A DNA stretch of 64,000 bases from Nocardia jinanensis (GTDB lineage: Bacteria; Actinomycetota; Actinomycetes; Mycobacteriales; Mycobacteriaceae), in contig NZ_BMMH01000003.1 in assembly GCF_014645735.1 (NCBI RefSeq), positions 248,001-312,000 of the forward strand, given 5' to 3'. The translations under genes and the position numbers were made by a program. The first letter of the stretch is position 1. The number at the start of each line of letters is the position of its first letter. Under the pieces are notes generated by a model. The model ran no database searches. It was not told the origin of the DNA and worked only from the letters and a program-made list of their open reading frames with translations. Shown here piece after piece: positions 19,189-27,134 of this stretch.

Positions 19189-19295
19189 GGCAAAAGGATA
19201 CTCGCTACAGTTCGGTGGCCGTCCGCCGCACGTCGGACACCGGGTCCACGAACGGACGCGACCGCGATGCCGCCACCCCGCCCCGGGCCGGCCGG

Positions 19296-19928
19296 TCAGC
19301 TACCCGCCGCGAGCAGGTCGCGTACCAAGACCCCGCTCCACCACTGTTGCACCCGGTCCGGCGTCCACCCGCGCTGCGCGGTCAATTCCGTGAACACATC
19401 GATATTGCAGAGTGCCCCATAGATATCGACCGCCTCGGCCGAACCGACGCCGATACGGAGCGTCCCGATGGGCCATCCGCCGAACACCTCGCCGCGGACC
19501 TCGTCGGCACGGCGGCGGCCTTCGCTGTACAGCTGCGCCAGTGCGGGTTCGGAGCGACCCGCTTCGCGGAGCAGGGTGATGACATCTCCGGCCCGTTCGA
19601 ACAGCCGCCGGTCGTAGGCCGCCATCGCCGCGAGTTGCCCGGCCGGTCCCGCGGCGGTCTCCAACTCGTCGATCATGCGCGGCAGATCTCCGGACAGATC
19701 CGCCGAATCGGCGAGCGCCCGGGTGAGACCGGACTTGTTGCCGTACACCGCGTACACGGTCGGTGTCGATACCCCGGCCGCTCGCGCGACCTCACGCACC
19801 GTCGTGGCCGCCCAGCCCCGGGCGACGAAGAGTTCCCGGGCGGCCTGCGCGATCTGCGCGCCGGTCTGTTGCGCCTGAGCGGTTCTGTGCAATGACTCGT
19901 AACGGCGCCGGGCCGGTTCTTCGTCCAT
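19296..19928 (-). CDS. TetR family regulator
   Basis: A 210-residue repressor. Residues 20-66 are the HTH (IAQAARELFVARGWAATTVREVARAAGVSTPTVYAVYGNK). The C-terminal ligand domain contains a FERAGDVITLLREAGRSEP helix of the type seen in many actinobacterial TetRs. It is divergent from a membrane-protein gene only 37 bases away, and a 13-bp palindrome lies in that gap, so it most likely represses both genes. The ligand is unknown. Confidence 0.9.
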   Translation of the reverse strand: MDEEPARRRYESLHRTAQAQQTGAQIAQAARELFVARGWAATTVREVARAAGVSTPTVYAVYGNKSGLTRALADSADLSGDLPRMIDELETAAGPAGQLAAMAAYDRRLFERAGDVITLLREAGRSEPALAQLYSEGRRRADEVRGEVFGGWPIGTLRIGVGSAEAVDIYGALCNIDVFTELTAQRGWTPDRVQQWWSGVLVRDLLAAGS

Positions 19929-19953
19929 GGTTCCCCTTTCGATTTACGCGACT

Positions 19954-19966
19954 TATATTCAATATA
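19954..19966. promoter_or_regulatory. Palindromic operator overlapping the membrane-gene start
   Basis: Perfect 13-bp palindrome TATATT-C-AATATA in the 37-base gap between the TetR gene (ends 19928) and the divergent membrane-protein gene. Its last base is the A of that gene's ATG. It is strikingly AT-rich for this GC-rich DNA and must overlap the promoters. Confidence 0.6.
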
Positions 19967-20679
19967 TGTCTGTGCAATCTCGCGGCGACCGATCGTTCAC
20001 CCGGTACGCCGGCGCGGCGGCGATCGGATTCGCCCTCCTCATAGTCATCGCCAACCTGATCCTCGTGCCGGCGGGTATGCCCGCCCCCGGCTCACCACCG
20101 GACCGGGCCGTCGAATTCTTCACGAGTGCCACCGACCTCACGGGGCAGGTCACGATCTTCCTCCCGGCCGCCTGGATACTGGCGACACTGTTCGCCGGCG
20201 GCGCTCTCGCCACGGTCCTGCGCTCGGCCCGGCCGGAGACCGCGGGGTGGGCATACAGCGGATTCGCCGGTGTACTCCTACAGAACCTGACCTTCACCGG
20301 GGTGGTCGCGTTGCGGCTGGCCATGTCCACGACGACCGACCCGGAAGGCATCACCACACTCTGGGCATTGCACGAGGCGCTGTTCGGCCTGAACGGCACC
20401 TTCCTCGCACTCGCGATGCTCGGCCTCGGAACGGCCGGGTTCCGGGCGGGCCTGCTCCCCCGGTGGCAGTTCCCGCTCGGCCTGGTCGCGGCGGCGCTGC
20501 AGTTCACCTCGGACTCGCTGACACCGCTGATCATCGACGGAGGCGCGGCACTCGGACCGATCGGATCGACGGGCTGGCTGCTGTGGGTCGCCTGGCTGCT
20601 CGCCTACGGCTATGCCCTGATCCGCCGGGCACCTGACGAATCCACCGGCACCGCACCCCGTGTCCACCCGGCCGGATAA
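19966..20679 (+). CDS. Multi-pass membrane protein under TetR control
   Basis: A 237-residue integral membrane protein with about six hydrophobic segments (residues 15-35, 60-80, 95-115, 135-155, 165-185 and 200-220). It resembles the uncharacterised DUF4386-type family in layout. There is no ribosome site before ATG 19966, and the palindrome touches the start codon, so the message is probably leaderless. No transporter motif is seen. Coupling to the divergent TetR suggests it handles or is induced by that regulator's ligand. Confidence 0.7.
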   Translation: MSVQSRGDRSFTRYAGAAAIGFALLIVIANLILVPAGMPAPGSPPDRAVEFFTSATDLTGQVTIFLPAAWILATLFAGGALATVLRSARPETAGWAYSGFAGVLLQNLTFTGVVALRLAMSTTTDPEGITTLWALHEALFGLNGTFLALAMLGLGTAGFRAGLLPRWQFPLGLVAAALQFTSDSLTPLIIDGGAALGPIGSTGWLLWVAWLLAYGYALIRRAPDESTGTAPRVHPAG

Positions 20680-20709
20680 TCCACCGCTGGTGACAACTCG
20701 GTACGGTCA

Positions 20710-21603
20710 ATGTTCATGGAGCGTGTCGAGGTCGGCTTCCCGTCGGGAAGCCAGAAATGTGCCGGCTGGCTGTATCTACCGGCCGGTCCACCCAAGCCTC
20801 GTCCCATCGTGGTGATGGGGCACGGGTTGGGGGCCAACAGGGAAATGGGATTGGATCGGTTCGCGCGGCGGTTCGCCGCGGCGGGAATCGGGGTGCTGGT
20901 CTTCGACTATCGGCATTTCGGGGGCAGCGACGGCGACCCCCGGCAGGTGGTCAATATCGCCCGGCAGCGCGAGGATTGGACCGCCGCCGTGGCCTATGCC
21001 CGCACGCTGCGCGGTTTCGATGCCACCCGCATCGCGCTGTGGGGCACCTCGCTGGGCGGCGGGCACGCCCTGACGGTGGCCCCGGACGATGCCTATATCG
21101 CGGCGGTGGTGGCACAGGTGCCGTTCGTCAGCGGATTCTCCTCCGCGCTGGCGAAGGGGCTGCTGAGTTTCGTGAAGGTCGGCTTCCTGGCGGCTTCCGA
21201 CCTGGTGTTCGGCACGATCCTGCGCAAACCGGTCCAGATCCGGCTGGCCGGGCGTAAACGCGCCACCGCGATGATGACCGGCTCCGATGTACCGGGCGGA
21301 TTCGGGCGGCTGGCCGAAGAGAGCCCGAGCTACCGGCCGAAGATCGCGGCCCGGGCCGCCCTGTCGATCCTGTTCGACCGCCCCGCCCGGCATGTGAAGG
21401 AATTGAAGATGCCGGTGCTGTACGTGCTGTGCGACAACGATTCGATCACCCCGGTGAAACCGGCGCTGCGGGCCGCCGGGAAGACCAAGCACGCGGTGGT
21501 GAAACGTTATCCGGCAGGACATTTCGATCTGTACTTCGACGAGCTGTTCGAGCAGACCGTCTACGACCAGACCGAGTTCCTGACCTCGGTGCTGCGTCCC
21601 TGA
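20710..21603 (+). CDS. Alpha/beta hydrolase (dienelactone-hydrolase/peptidase-like)
   Basis: A 297-residue cytosolic hydrolase. Visible features are GHGLGANREMGLDRFA (oxyanion region), nucleophile GTSLGG, the acid in CDNDSITP and histidine in YPAGHFDLY. The fold matches the acetyl-xylan-esterase/dipeptidyl-peptidase-like group often annotated as alpha/beta hydrolase; the substrate cannot be predicted. It lies 30 bases downstream of the membrane-protein gene and may share its TetR-controlled transcript. Confidence 0.82.
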   Translation: MFMERVEVGFPSGSQKCAGWLYLPAGPPKPRPIVVMGHGLGANREMGLDRFARRFAAAGIGVLVFDYRHFGGSDGDPRQVVNIARQREDWTAAVAYARTLRGFDATRIALWGTSLGGGHALTVAPDDAYIAAVVAQVPFVSGFSSALAKGLLSFVKVGFLAASDLVFGTILRKPVQIRLAGRKRATAMMTGSDVPGGFGRLAEESPSYRPKIAARAALSILFDRPARHVKELKMPVLYVLCDNDSITPVKPALRAAGKTKHAVVKRYPAGHFDLYFDELFEQTVYDQTEFLTSVLRP

Positions 21604-21647
21604 CCGTGGGTACCGGATACAACTGCGCCCATCCGGTACCGCACGAA

Positions 21648-21686
21648 TGTGCCCGGGCCGGCGCAACGACGGCCGGTCCGGGCACA
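21648..21686. terminator. Bidirectional hairpin terminator
   Basis: A 15-bp stem with one mismatch (TGTGCCCGGGCCGGC / GGCCGGTCCGGGCACA) lies between the hydrolase gene and the convergent DUF4870 gene. Confidence 0.7.
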
Positions 21687-21690
21687 CCTT

Positions 21691-22140
21691 CTACTTCACG
21701 AGCGAGAGATTGAACGGGTACTTGTACTCGCGGCCGTTGTTGGCCGCGATACCGGCGAGCACCGAGAACACGATGCCCGCGATCCAGACGATCGGGAAGA
21801 GCAGCAACCCGATCAGCACGATCATCAGCGCCGCGGACACCACGTAGGCGATCGCGAGCACGATCTGGAAATTCAACGCGTCCACCGCATGCCGGCGCAC
21901 GAACTCGTCGCGGTCCTTGTACATCACCCAGACGATGAGCGGTGCGACGAAACCGAGCACGATACCGCCGAAATGGGCCAGCATGGCCCAGGTCTTGGCA
22001 TCAGAGGGTGAGACCGGCGCCTGATTCGGCGCGCCGTAGGGCTGCGGGCCGGGGCCGTAGGCCGGTTGCGCACCGGCGGCGGGCTCCGAGGGATAGGGTT
22101 TACCCGTCGTCGGATCGTACGGGGACTGCGGAGTGGTCAT
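21691..22140 (-). CDS. DUF4870 membrane protein (Tic20-like)
   Basis: A 149-residue protein. The first 45 residues are a Pro/Tyr/Gly-rich cytosolic tail, common in actinobacterial envelope proteins. Three hydrophobic segments follow, with the family's VRRHAVDALNFQIVLA motif between segments one and two. DUF4870/Tic20-like proteins are small membrane proteins of unknown role. ATG 22140 begins the MTTPQSPYDP tail; the upstream extension is unlikely. Confidence 0.82.
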   Translation of the reverse strand: MTTPQSPYDPTTGKPYPSEPAAGAQPAYGPGPQPYGAPNQAPVSPSDAKTWAMLAHFGGIVLGFVAPLIVWVMYKDRDEFVRRHAVDALNFQIVLAIAYVVSAALMIVLIGLLLFPIVWIAGIVFSVLAGIAANNGREYKYPFNLSLVK

Positions 22141-22401
22141 CTCGTTCCAAACTGCCTGGTGAGTAGGGTGATTCGAGAATAGATGGCCGTATACCCATTT
22201 GGGGAGTGCAGAAAACCCACACCTAGGTGAATTATCGGACAGGCTCCGGCGCACCACCGACCGTTGCACCGCGCCGACCTGCACTGTCCGGTACGCACAG
22301 CACCGACGCGCAGATCTTGTCCGGCCACCCCCTCGATCCGCGGACCGCCACGTTGTTAGATGGCGTAAGAACTATCGCCTACACGAGAGGACTTCGAACT
22401 G

Positions 22402-23154
22402 ATGGCCGAGAGGATCGCAGTAGTATCCGGCGCCGCCCGTGGAATCGGGGCGGCTATCGCCAAACGGCTGGCCTCCGACGGGTTGCAGGTCGGGGTCCTC
22501 GATCTCGACGAAGCCGCATGCGCCGAGACCGTCTCGGCGATAGAGAGCGCCGGCGGGAAGGCGATCGCGCTCGGCGCGGATGTCAGCAAGGAGGACTCGG
22601 TGAACGCCGCGGTGGAGCGGCTGGCCGGAGAGCTCGGCGCGCCCACCGTCGTGGTCAACAACGCCGGGGTGCTGCGCGACAACCTGCTGTTCAAGATGAG
22701 CGTCGACGACTGGGACACCGTCCTGAGCGTCCATCTGCGCGGCGCCTTCCTGCTGACCCGGGCCGCCCAGAAGTACATGGTCGAACAGAAGTGGGGTCGT
22801 ATCGTCAATATGTCCAGCACTTCGGCGCTGGGCAACCGCGGCCAGGTGAACTACTCCGCCGCGAAGGCCGGTATGCAGGGCTTCACCAAAACCCTCGCAT
22901 TCGAACTCGGCAAATACGGGGTCACCGCCAACGCGATCGCCCCCGGGTTCATCGTCACCGATATGACCGCGGCCACCGCCGCCCGGGTCGGGGTGGACTT
23001 CGAGGACTTCCAGAAGGGCGCCGCCGCGCAAATCCCGGTGAACCGGGTCGGCTACCCGGAAGATATCGCGCATACCGCGTCCTTCCTGGTCAGCGAGGGC
23101 GCGGGCTTCGTATCGGGGCAGGTCGTCTATGTCGCGGGCGGGCCGAAAGACTGA
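22402..23154 (+). CDS. 3-oxoacyl-ACP reductase-like SDR
   Basis: A 250-residue classical short-chain dehydrogenase. It shows VSGAARGIGAAIAKRL (NADP-binding GxxxGxG), NNAG at about residue 87, Ser138 in MSSTSA, the YSAAK catalytic pair at about residues 151-155 and a PGFIVTDM segment. It fits FabG-type reductases acting on beta-ketoacyl thioesters, though specificity cannot be fixed from sequence. GAGAGGA precedes ATG 22402. The gene stands alone, followed by a strong hairpin, so it is probably monocistronic. Confidence 0.85.
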   Translation: MAERIAVVSGAARGIGAAIAKRLASDGLQVGVLDLDEAACAETVSAIESAGGKAIALGADVSKEDSVNAAVERLAGELGAPTVVVNNAGVLRDNLLFKMSVDDWDTVLSVHLRGAFLLTRAAQKYMVEQKWGRIVNMSSTSALGNRGQVNYSAAKAGMQGFTKTLAFELGKYGVTANAIAPGFIVTDMTAATAARVGVDFEDFQKGAAAQIPVNRVGYPEDIAHTASFLVSEGAGFVSGQVVYVAGGPKD

Positions 23155-23165
23155 ACGCCGCGGAG

Positions 23166-23198
23166 GTGGGATGGCCACCGTGCAGCGGGCCATCCCAC
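23166..23198. terminator. Bidirectional hairpin terminator
   Basis: An 11-bp perfect stem GTGGGATGGCC / GGCCATCCCAC with an 11-base loop, between the SDR gene and the convergent effector-like gene. Confidence 0.75.
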
Positions 23199-23286
23199 TC
23201 CGGCCGGCATCACTCGACGGGGGAAGCCGACCGTGACCACCCACACTTTGAACCGTTGCTCCCAGGGGCAGGTAGTCGGCCGCGGA

Positions 23287-24195
23287 TCACCGCTCCACAA
23301 CCAGGGCAGTCCGGTTCAGGACGATCCAGTACTCCCCGGCCGCGTTTCTCCAAGGAGTGGTGTACGCGTCGTATCCGCGGAGGGCCGCGAACCTTCCCGC
23401 GTCGTCCAGAACCGCCCGCTTATCTTCCAGCGCCCATAGTCGATCGCTGGTTTCCACTCGTGCCCCCGCGTCCTTGAATTGACGGATCTCCTGTTCGATA
23501 GGGGCCAGCACCCGGCTCTGTTCTGCGGCCAAGTCTCCGTAGGCTCCGATCCGCACGCCTCTTCGAGGTAACGCCATTCGGACCACCCCCTCGGCATCGC
23601 CGGCGGCGTAGCGGACAGCCTCTGATTTCAGCGGCGTGACCCAAGTTCCGTTCCCGACCCCGACATAGCCGAGGGTCCTGCCCGGAAGATAGGGCCCGGA
23701 CCTGAACTGCTCGGCATATTCCCGTGCGGACACGCCGTGCCGAGCGGCGACGCCGCGGAAGAGCTCCCAGCTACCCGCCTTGACAATCTTGTCCACTTCA
23801 GCGGGGCCGGTCACGGTCGGCAGGCCGTCGAAACCCTGCATTCGATAGATCTCGGCAAGCGCCCGATCGCCCGGACCGCTGTCGTTTCTCTTGGCCCAGA
23901 GCGAGACGTAATCGACTTCGTCGATCAGATCCCTACCGCGTGCCCTCGCGGTAGCGGGGGAAACCGCGCCGGGTCCGGCCGACCCAAGGGATGCTCCCGG
24001 GTCAGAGCCGGATATCTGCCGCGCGGCGTCCCCCTCGGCAGCCGATATTGCGCTCCCGCCTCGGCGTGTCCGGTCGGCGATACCAGTGGAAAGCCCCTCC
24101 CGTGTGGACCTCGACCAGTGCCCGAGGGCATTGACGACACGTTCGGCCGCTTCTTCCGCGGCTTGACGAGCACCGTTGTCACCGCCCTTGGGCAT
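23287..24195 (-). CDS. Putative ADP-ribosyltransferase-fold effector
   Basis: A 302-residue protein with no signal peptide or membrane segment. Residues 1-90 are a low-complexity Ala/Gly/Arg-rich region. The C-terminal 190 residues carry a pattern I associate with ART-fold toxin domains: GFDGLPTV, then SWELFRGV (Arg147), EYAEQFRSGPYLPGRTLGY, GNGTWVT at 181-187, and a closing GYDAY ... EYWIVLNRTALVV strand pair with Glu288. Such domains move ADP-ribose from NAD to a target. No immunity gene lies beside it: the SDR is upstream on the other side and an acetyltransferase is divergent. ATG 24195 was chosen as the first start after the frame's poorly conserved extension. Fold assignment is by motif pattern only. 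Confidence 0.45.
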   Translation of the reverse strand: MPKGGDNGARQAAEEAAERVVNALGHWSRSTREGLSTGIADRTRRGGSAISAAEGDAARQISGSDPGASLGSAGPGAVSPATARARGRDLIDEVDYVSLWAKRNDSGPGDRALAEIYRMQGFDGLPTVTGPAEVDKIVKAGSWELFRGVAARHGVSAREYAEQFRSGPYLPGRTLGYVGVGNGTWVTPLKSEAVRYAAGDAEGVVRMALPRRGVRIGAYGDLAAEQSRVLAPIEQEIRQFKDAGARVETSDRLWALEDKRAVLDDAGRFAALRGYDAYTTPWRNAAGEYWIVLNRTALVVER

Positions 24196-24557
24196 ACCGT
24201 CCCAATTCTTGTCGCGATTCACCGGGCAGCGGTGGGAATGACCTCTGCACAACAGTTTTCAGGATTTTGACACGACCGGTGAACGCGTCACTTCCCACGA
24301 TCGGTGAACGATAGTGACATGGGCGAGATGTTCGTTGCGGGCGTACGGGCGACCGCCGACTGCGCCGAGCCCGTCAGGCGTAGCCCCACCGATCGCGGCT
24401 GACGGGTCGCCGTCCGAGCGCTTCTGGACCGAACGGCCCGCAGTGGGGCCACGCCGAGTTACCGAAGCCGCCGCCGCGACCCGGCGGTGCAGCCCGGGCG
24501 AACCGGAATCCTCGGTAATACATTGCCGCACCTGGATATCCCTCGCACCATCGACAG
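24196..24557. other. Divergent intergenic region with repeated GGTGAACG
   Basis: A 362-base gap without a credible gene, between the effector-like gene and the acetyltransferase gene. It contains two copies of CGGTGAACG about 24 bases apart (near 24278 and 24301) and an imperfect pair GTCACT (24287) / AGTGAC (24313). Open frames across it are shadows. It presumably holds both divergent promoters. Confidence 0.4.
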
Positions 24558-25040
24558 ATGCTGATACGACAGATCACCCCCGACGACTGGACGATCGCCC
24601 GTACGGTCCGCCTGGACGCACTGACCGGATCACCGCCCGGGACCTTTTCCACCACCCCTGCCGAAGCACTCGAATGGGACGAACAGCGGTGGCGGGAGTG
24701 GACCGCACGGCGGTGTCCGTTCTTCGTGGCCCACTCCGATTCGGGACCGTTGGGTTCGGCGGGGATGATCGTCGTTCCGAACGGGCCCGAACTGGTGTCG
24801 ATGTGGACCGCGCCCCGGGCGCGGCGCACCGGTGTATCGGACGGGCTGGTCCGGGCCGTGATCGACTGGGCGACCGGGGCCGGTCATCGGACGCTGCGGT
24901 TGTGGGTTCTGGATGAGAACCGGCCGGCCGAACAGCTGTACCTCCGAAACGGCTTCACCCGCACCGGAACGAGCAAACCCTGCGCTGCGGACGATCCGCG
25001 CCCCGAGAACGAGATGATCCTGTCGCTACCGGCGGGTTGA
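24558..25040 (+). CDS. GNAT family N-acetyltransferase
   Basis: A 160-residue protein with the GNAT layout. The N-terminal strand is LIRQITPDDWTIARTVRLDAL. Motif A is MWTAPRARRTGVSDGLVRAVIDWA, in which the acetyl-CoA loop (usually R-x-x-G-x-G/A) is RARRTGVS. Motif B is LRLWVLDENRPAEQLYLRNGFTRTG. The acceptor is unknown. No clear ribosome site precedes the ATG. The stop overlaps the region just before the molybdate sensor promoter, so it is probably a separate unit. Confidence 0.82.
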   Translation: MLIRQITPDDWTIARTVRLDALTGSPPGTFSTTPAEALEWDEQRWREWTARRCPFFVAHSDSGPLGSAGMIVVPNGPELVSMWTAPRARRTGVSDGLVRAVIDWATGAGHRTLRLWVLDENRPAEQLYLRNGFTRTGTSKPCAADDPRPENEMILSLPAG

Positions 25041-25083
25041 ACGGTTTGCCGCTTTTCGCGCTTTTGTTCCGCATATCCGGCTA

Positions 25084-25089
25084 TATACT
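25084..25089 (+). promoter_or_regulatory. -10 element of the leaderless molybdate-operon promoter
   Basis: TATACT, with CTTTTG 17 bases upstream as a weak -35. Transcription would start at or next to the GTG at 25097, giving a leaderless message; no ribosome site is present before that GTG, which supports this. Confidence 0.6.
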
Positions 25090-25096
25090 CCCCGAT

Positions 25097-25495
25097 GTGA
25101 CGTATCTGCGGGTCAAAGAAGCGGCCGGGCTACTCGGTGTCAGCGATGACACCGTGCGGCGCTGGATGGATCAGGGGCGGCTCCCGTCGGTCCAGCTGGA
25201 GAGTGGGCGCAAAGGTGTGCGCGGCCGGGATCTGGCCGAATTCGCACGACAGAACGCCGAGGCACCCGAACCCGGGGTGACCGTGGCGGCATCGGCCCGC
25301 AATCGAATGCGCGGCATCGTGACGCGGGTGGTCACCGATACGGTGATGGCGCAGGTGGAGATGCAGGCCGGTCCGTTCCGGCTGGTCTCCCTGCTGAGCC
25401 GGGAATCGGTGGACGAACTCGGGATCGAAGTGGGCAGTGTGACGGTCGCGTCGGTCAAGTCGACGCATGTGGTGGTCGAGATTCCGGAGAGCTGA
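25097..25495 (+). CDS. HTH-TOBE molybdate-responsive protein
   Basis: A 132-residue protein. Residues 1-50 form a MerR/excisionase-like HTH (YLRVKEAAGLLGVSDDTVRRWMDQGRLPS). Residues 65-130 are a single TOBE/Mop domain (RNRMRGIVTRVVTDTVMAQVEMQAG ... SVTVASVKSTHVVVE), which binds molybdate or tungstate oxyanions. It is therefore likely to sense molybdate and control the adjacent transporter genes. GTG 25097 was chosen over an upstream ATG (25037) because the promoter falls between them. modA begins 2 bases after its stop, so they form one operon. Confidence 0.82.
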   Translation: MTYLRVKEAAGLLGVSDDTVRRWMDQGRLPSVQLESGRKGVRGRDLAEFARQNAEAPEPGVTVAASARNRMRGIVTRVVTDTVMAQVEMQAGPFRLVSLLSRESVDELGIEVGSVTVASVKSTHVVVEIPES

Positions 25496-25497
25496 CG

Positions 25498-26298
25498 ATG
25501 ACAACAACAGTGGGGCGCGTACTGCGCGGTCTGGTCCCGGCGGCCGTGCTGGTCGCCGCGCTGGCGGGCTGCGCCGGTGAGGACTCCGGCGATAATTCCG
25601 GCAACGCTCCGGCCGACGGGATCAACGGGACGGTCACGGTGTTCGCCGCGGCCTCGCTGACCGAGACCTTCACCACGCTCGGCGAGCAGTTCGAGCAGGT
25701 CCATCCCGGGGTCGATGTGGTGTTCAGCTTCGGCGGCAGTTCGGCACTGGCCGAACAGATCCGGCAGGGGGCACCCGCCGATGTGTTCGCTTCGGCGGCA
25801 CCACGCAATATGGAGCAGGTGATCGAGTCGGGCGATATCACCGCCGGGCCGGTCACCTTCGTGCGCAACCGTCTCGAGATCGCGGTGCCCACCGGTAATC
25901 CGGGCAGTATCAGCGGCCTGGTCGATTTCGGCCGTCCCGAGCCCCGGATCGCGCTGTGCGCCGAACAGGTACCGTGTGGCGCGGCGGCCGACAAGGTCTT
26001 CGCCGCGGCCGGTGTGACACCGCGACCCGATACCCGGGAGCCCGATGTGAAAGCGGTGCTGACCAAGGTCACCCTCGGCGAGGTCGATGCCGCTCTGGTG
26101 TACCGGACCGATATCCGGGCCGCGGAGGACGAGGTCACCGGGATCGAGTTCCCCGAATCGGGCAAGGCCGTCAACGACTATCCGATCGCGCCGGTGGCGG
26201 CGGCGCCCAACCCGGCCGCGGCCGCGGCATTCGTCGATTTCGTGCTGTCCCCGCAGGCTCGATCGGTCTTCACCACGGCCGGTTTCGACACGCCGTGA
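25498..26298 (+). CDS. modA: Molybdate ABC transporter, substrate-binding lipoprotein
   Basis: A 266-residue periplasmic-type binding protein anchored by a lipobox (Ala-Leu-Ala-Gly-Cys near residue 23). Oxyanion-binding features are the N-terminal TVFAAASLTETFTTL segment with its paired Ser, FGGSSALAEQIRQGAPADVFASA, and the ALVYRTD strand near the C-terminus. It captures molybdate (or tungstate) and delivers it to ModB. Its stop overlaps the modB start by 4 bases. Confidence 0.95.
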   Translation: MTTTVGRVLRGLVPAAVLVAALAGCAGEDSGDNSGNAPADGINGTVTVFAAASLTETFTTLGEQFEQVHPGVDVVFSFGGSSALAEQIRQGAPADVFASAAPRNMEQVIESGDITAGPVTFVRNRLEIAVPTGNPGSISGLVDFGRPEPRIALCAEQVPCGAAADKVFAAAGVTPRPDTREPDVKAVLTKVTLGEVDAALVYRTDIRAAEDEVTGIEFPESGKAVNDYPIAPVAAAPNPAAAAAFVDFVLSPQARSVFTTAGFDTP

Positions 26299-27134
26299 TC
26301 GCCGGCCCGGTGCGGCGCCGGGCGACGGCACTGCGCCGGCGCCGGGCGGTACGCGGCCGGCGACCGATCATCCTGGTCGTCCCTGCCCTCCTCGGTCTGC
26401 TGTTCCTGCTGATACCGCTGACCGGGCTGTTGGTCCGGGCACCCTGGCGGGAGCTGCCGGACCGGCTGCTCAGCGCCGAGGTCGGGCAGGCGCTGCGGCT
26501 CTCGCTGGTGTGTGCGAGCCTGGCCACGGTGCTGTGCCTGCTGCTGGGCATCCCATTGGCCTGGCTGCTCGCTCGCGGCGATCTGCCGGGACGCGGGCTG
26601 ATACGGGCGCTGGTCACCGTGCCGCTGGTGCTCCCGCCCGTGGTGGGTGGTGTGGCGTTGCTACTGGTGCTCGGCAGGCGTGGCCTCGTCGGGAGCTATC
26701 TGTACGACTGGTTCGGTATCGCGCTGCCGTTCAGTACGGCGGGCGTGGTGGTGGCGGAGGCGTTCGTCGCGATGCCGTTCCTGGTGATCTCGGTCGAGGG
26801 CGCGTTACGCGGTGCCGACCCGCGCTACGAGGAAGCCGCGGCGACGCTGGGCGCCTCCCGCTGGCTGACGTTCCGGCGCGTCACCCTGCCGTCGATCCTG
26901 CCCGGCGTGGTGGCCGGGACTGTGCTCTGCTGGGCCCGGGCCCTCGGCGAATTCGGTGCCACCATCACCTTCGCCGGTAACTTTCCGGGCAAGACCACCA
27001 CCATGCCGCTGGCGGTCTACCTGGCGTTGGAAACCGATCCGGCCGCGGCGATCGTGCTGAGCCTGGTTCTGCTGCTGGTATCGGTGGTGGTGCTGGCCGC
27101 ACTGCGCGAACGCTGGCTGCGGGGGCTGCTGTGA
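26295..27134 (+). CDS. modB: Molybdate ABC transporter, permease
   Basis: A 279-residue inner-membrane permease with six predicted segments after a 20-residue Arg-rich cytosolic head. The EAA loop that docks the ATPase is seen as EEAAATLGASRWLTFRRVTLP. The GTG start at 26295 overlaps the modA stop (GTGA); the stop in turn overlaps the modC start (GTGA), so all three are translationally coupled. A much longer open frame running back into modA is a shadow. Confidence 0.93.
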   Translation: MIAGPVRRRATALRRRRAVRGRRPIILVVPALLGLLFLLIPLTGLLVRAPWRELPDRLLSAEVGQALRLSLVCASLATVLCLLLGIPLAWLLARGDLPGRGLIRALVTVPLVLPPVVGGVALLLVLGRRGLVGSYLYDWFGIALPFSTAGVVVAEAFVAMPFLVISVEGALRGADPRYEEAAATLGASRWLTFRRVTLPSILPGVVAGTVLCWARALGEFGATITFAGNFPGKTTTMPLAVYLALETDPAAAIVLSLVLLLVSVVVLAALRERWLRGLL

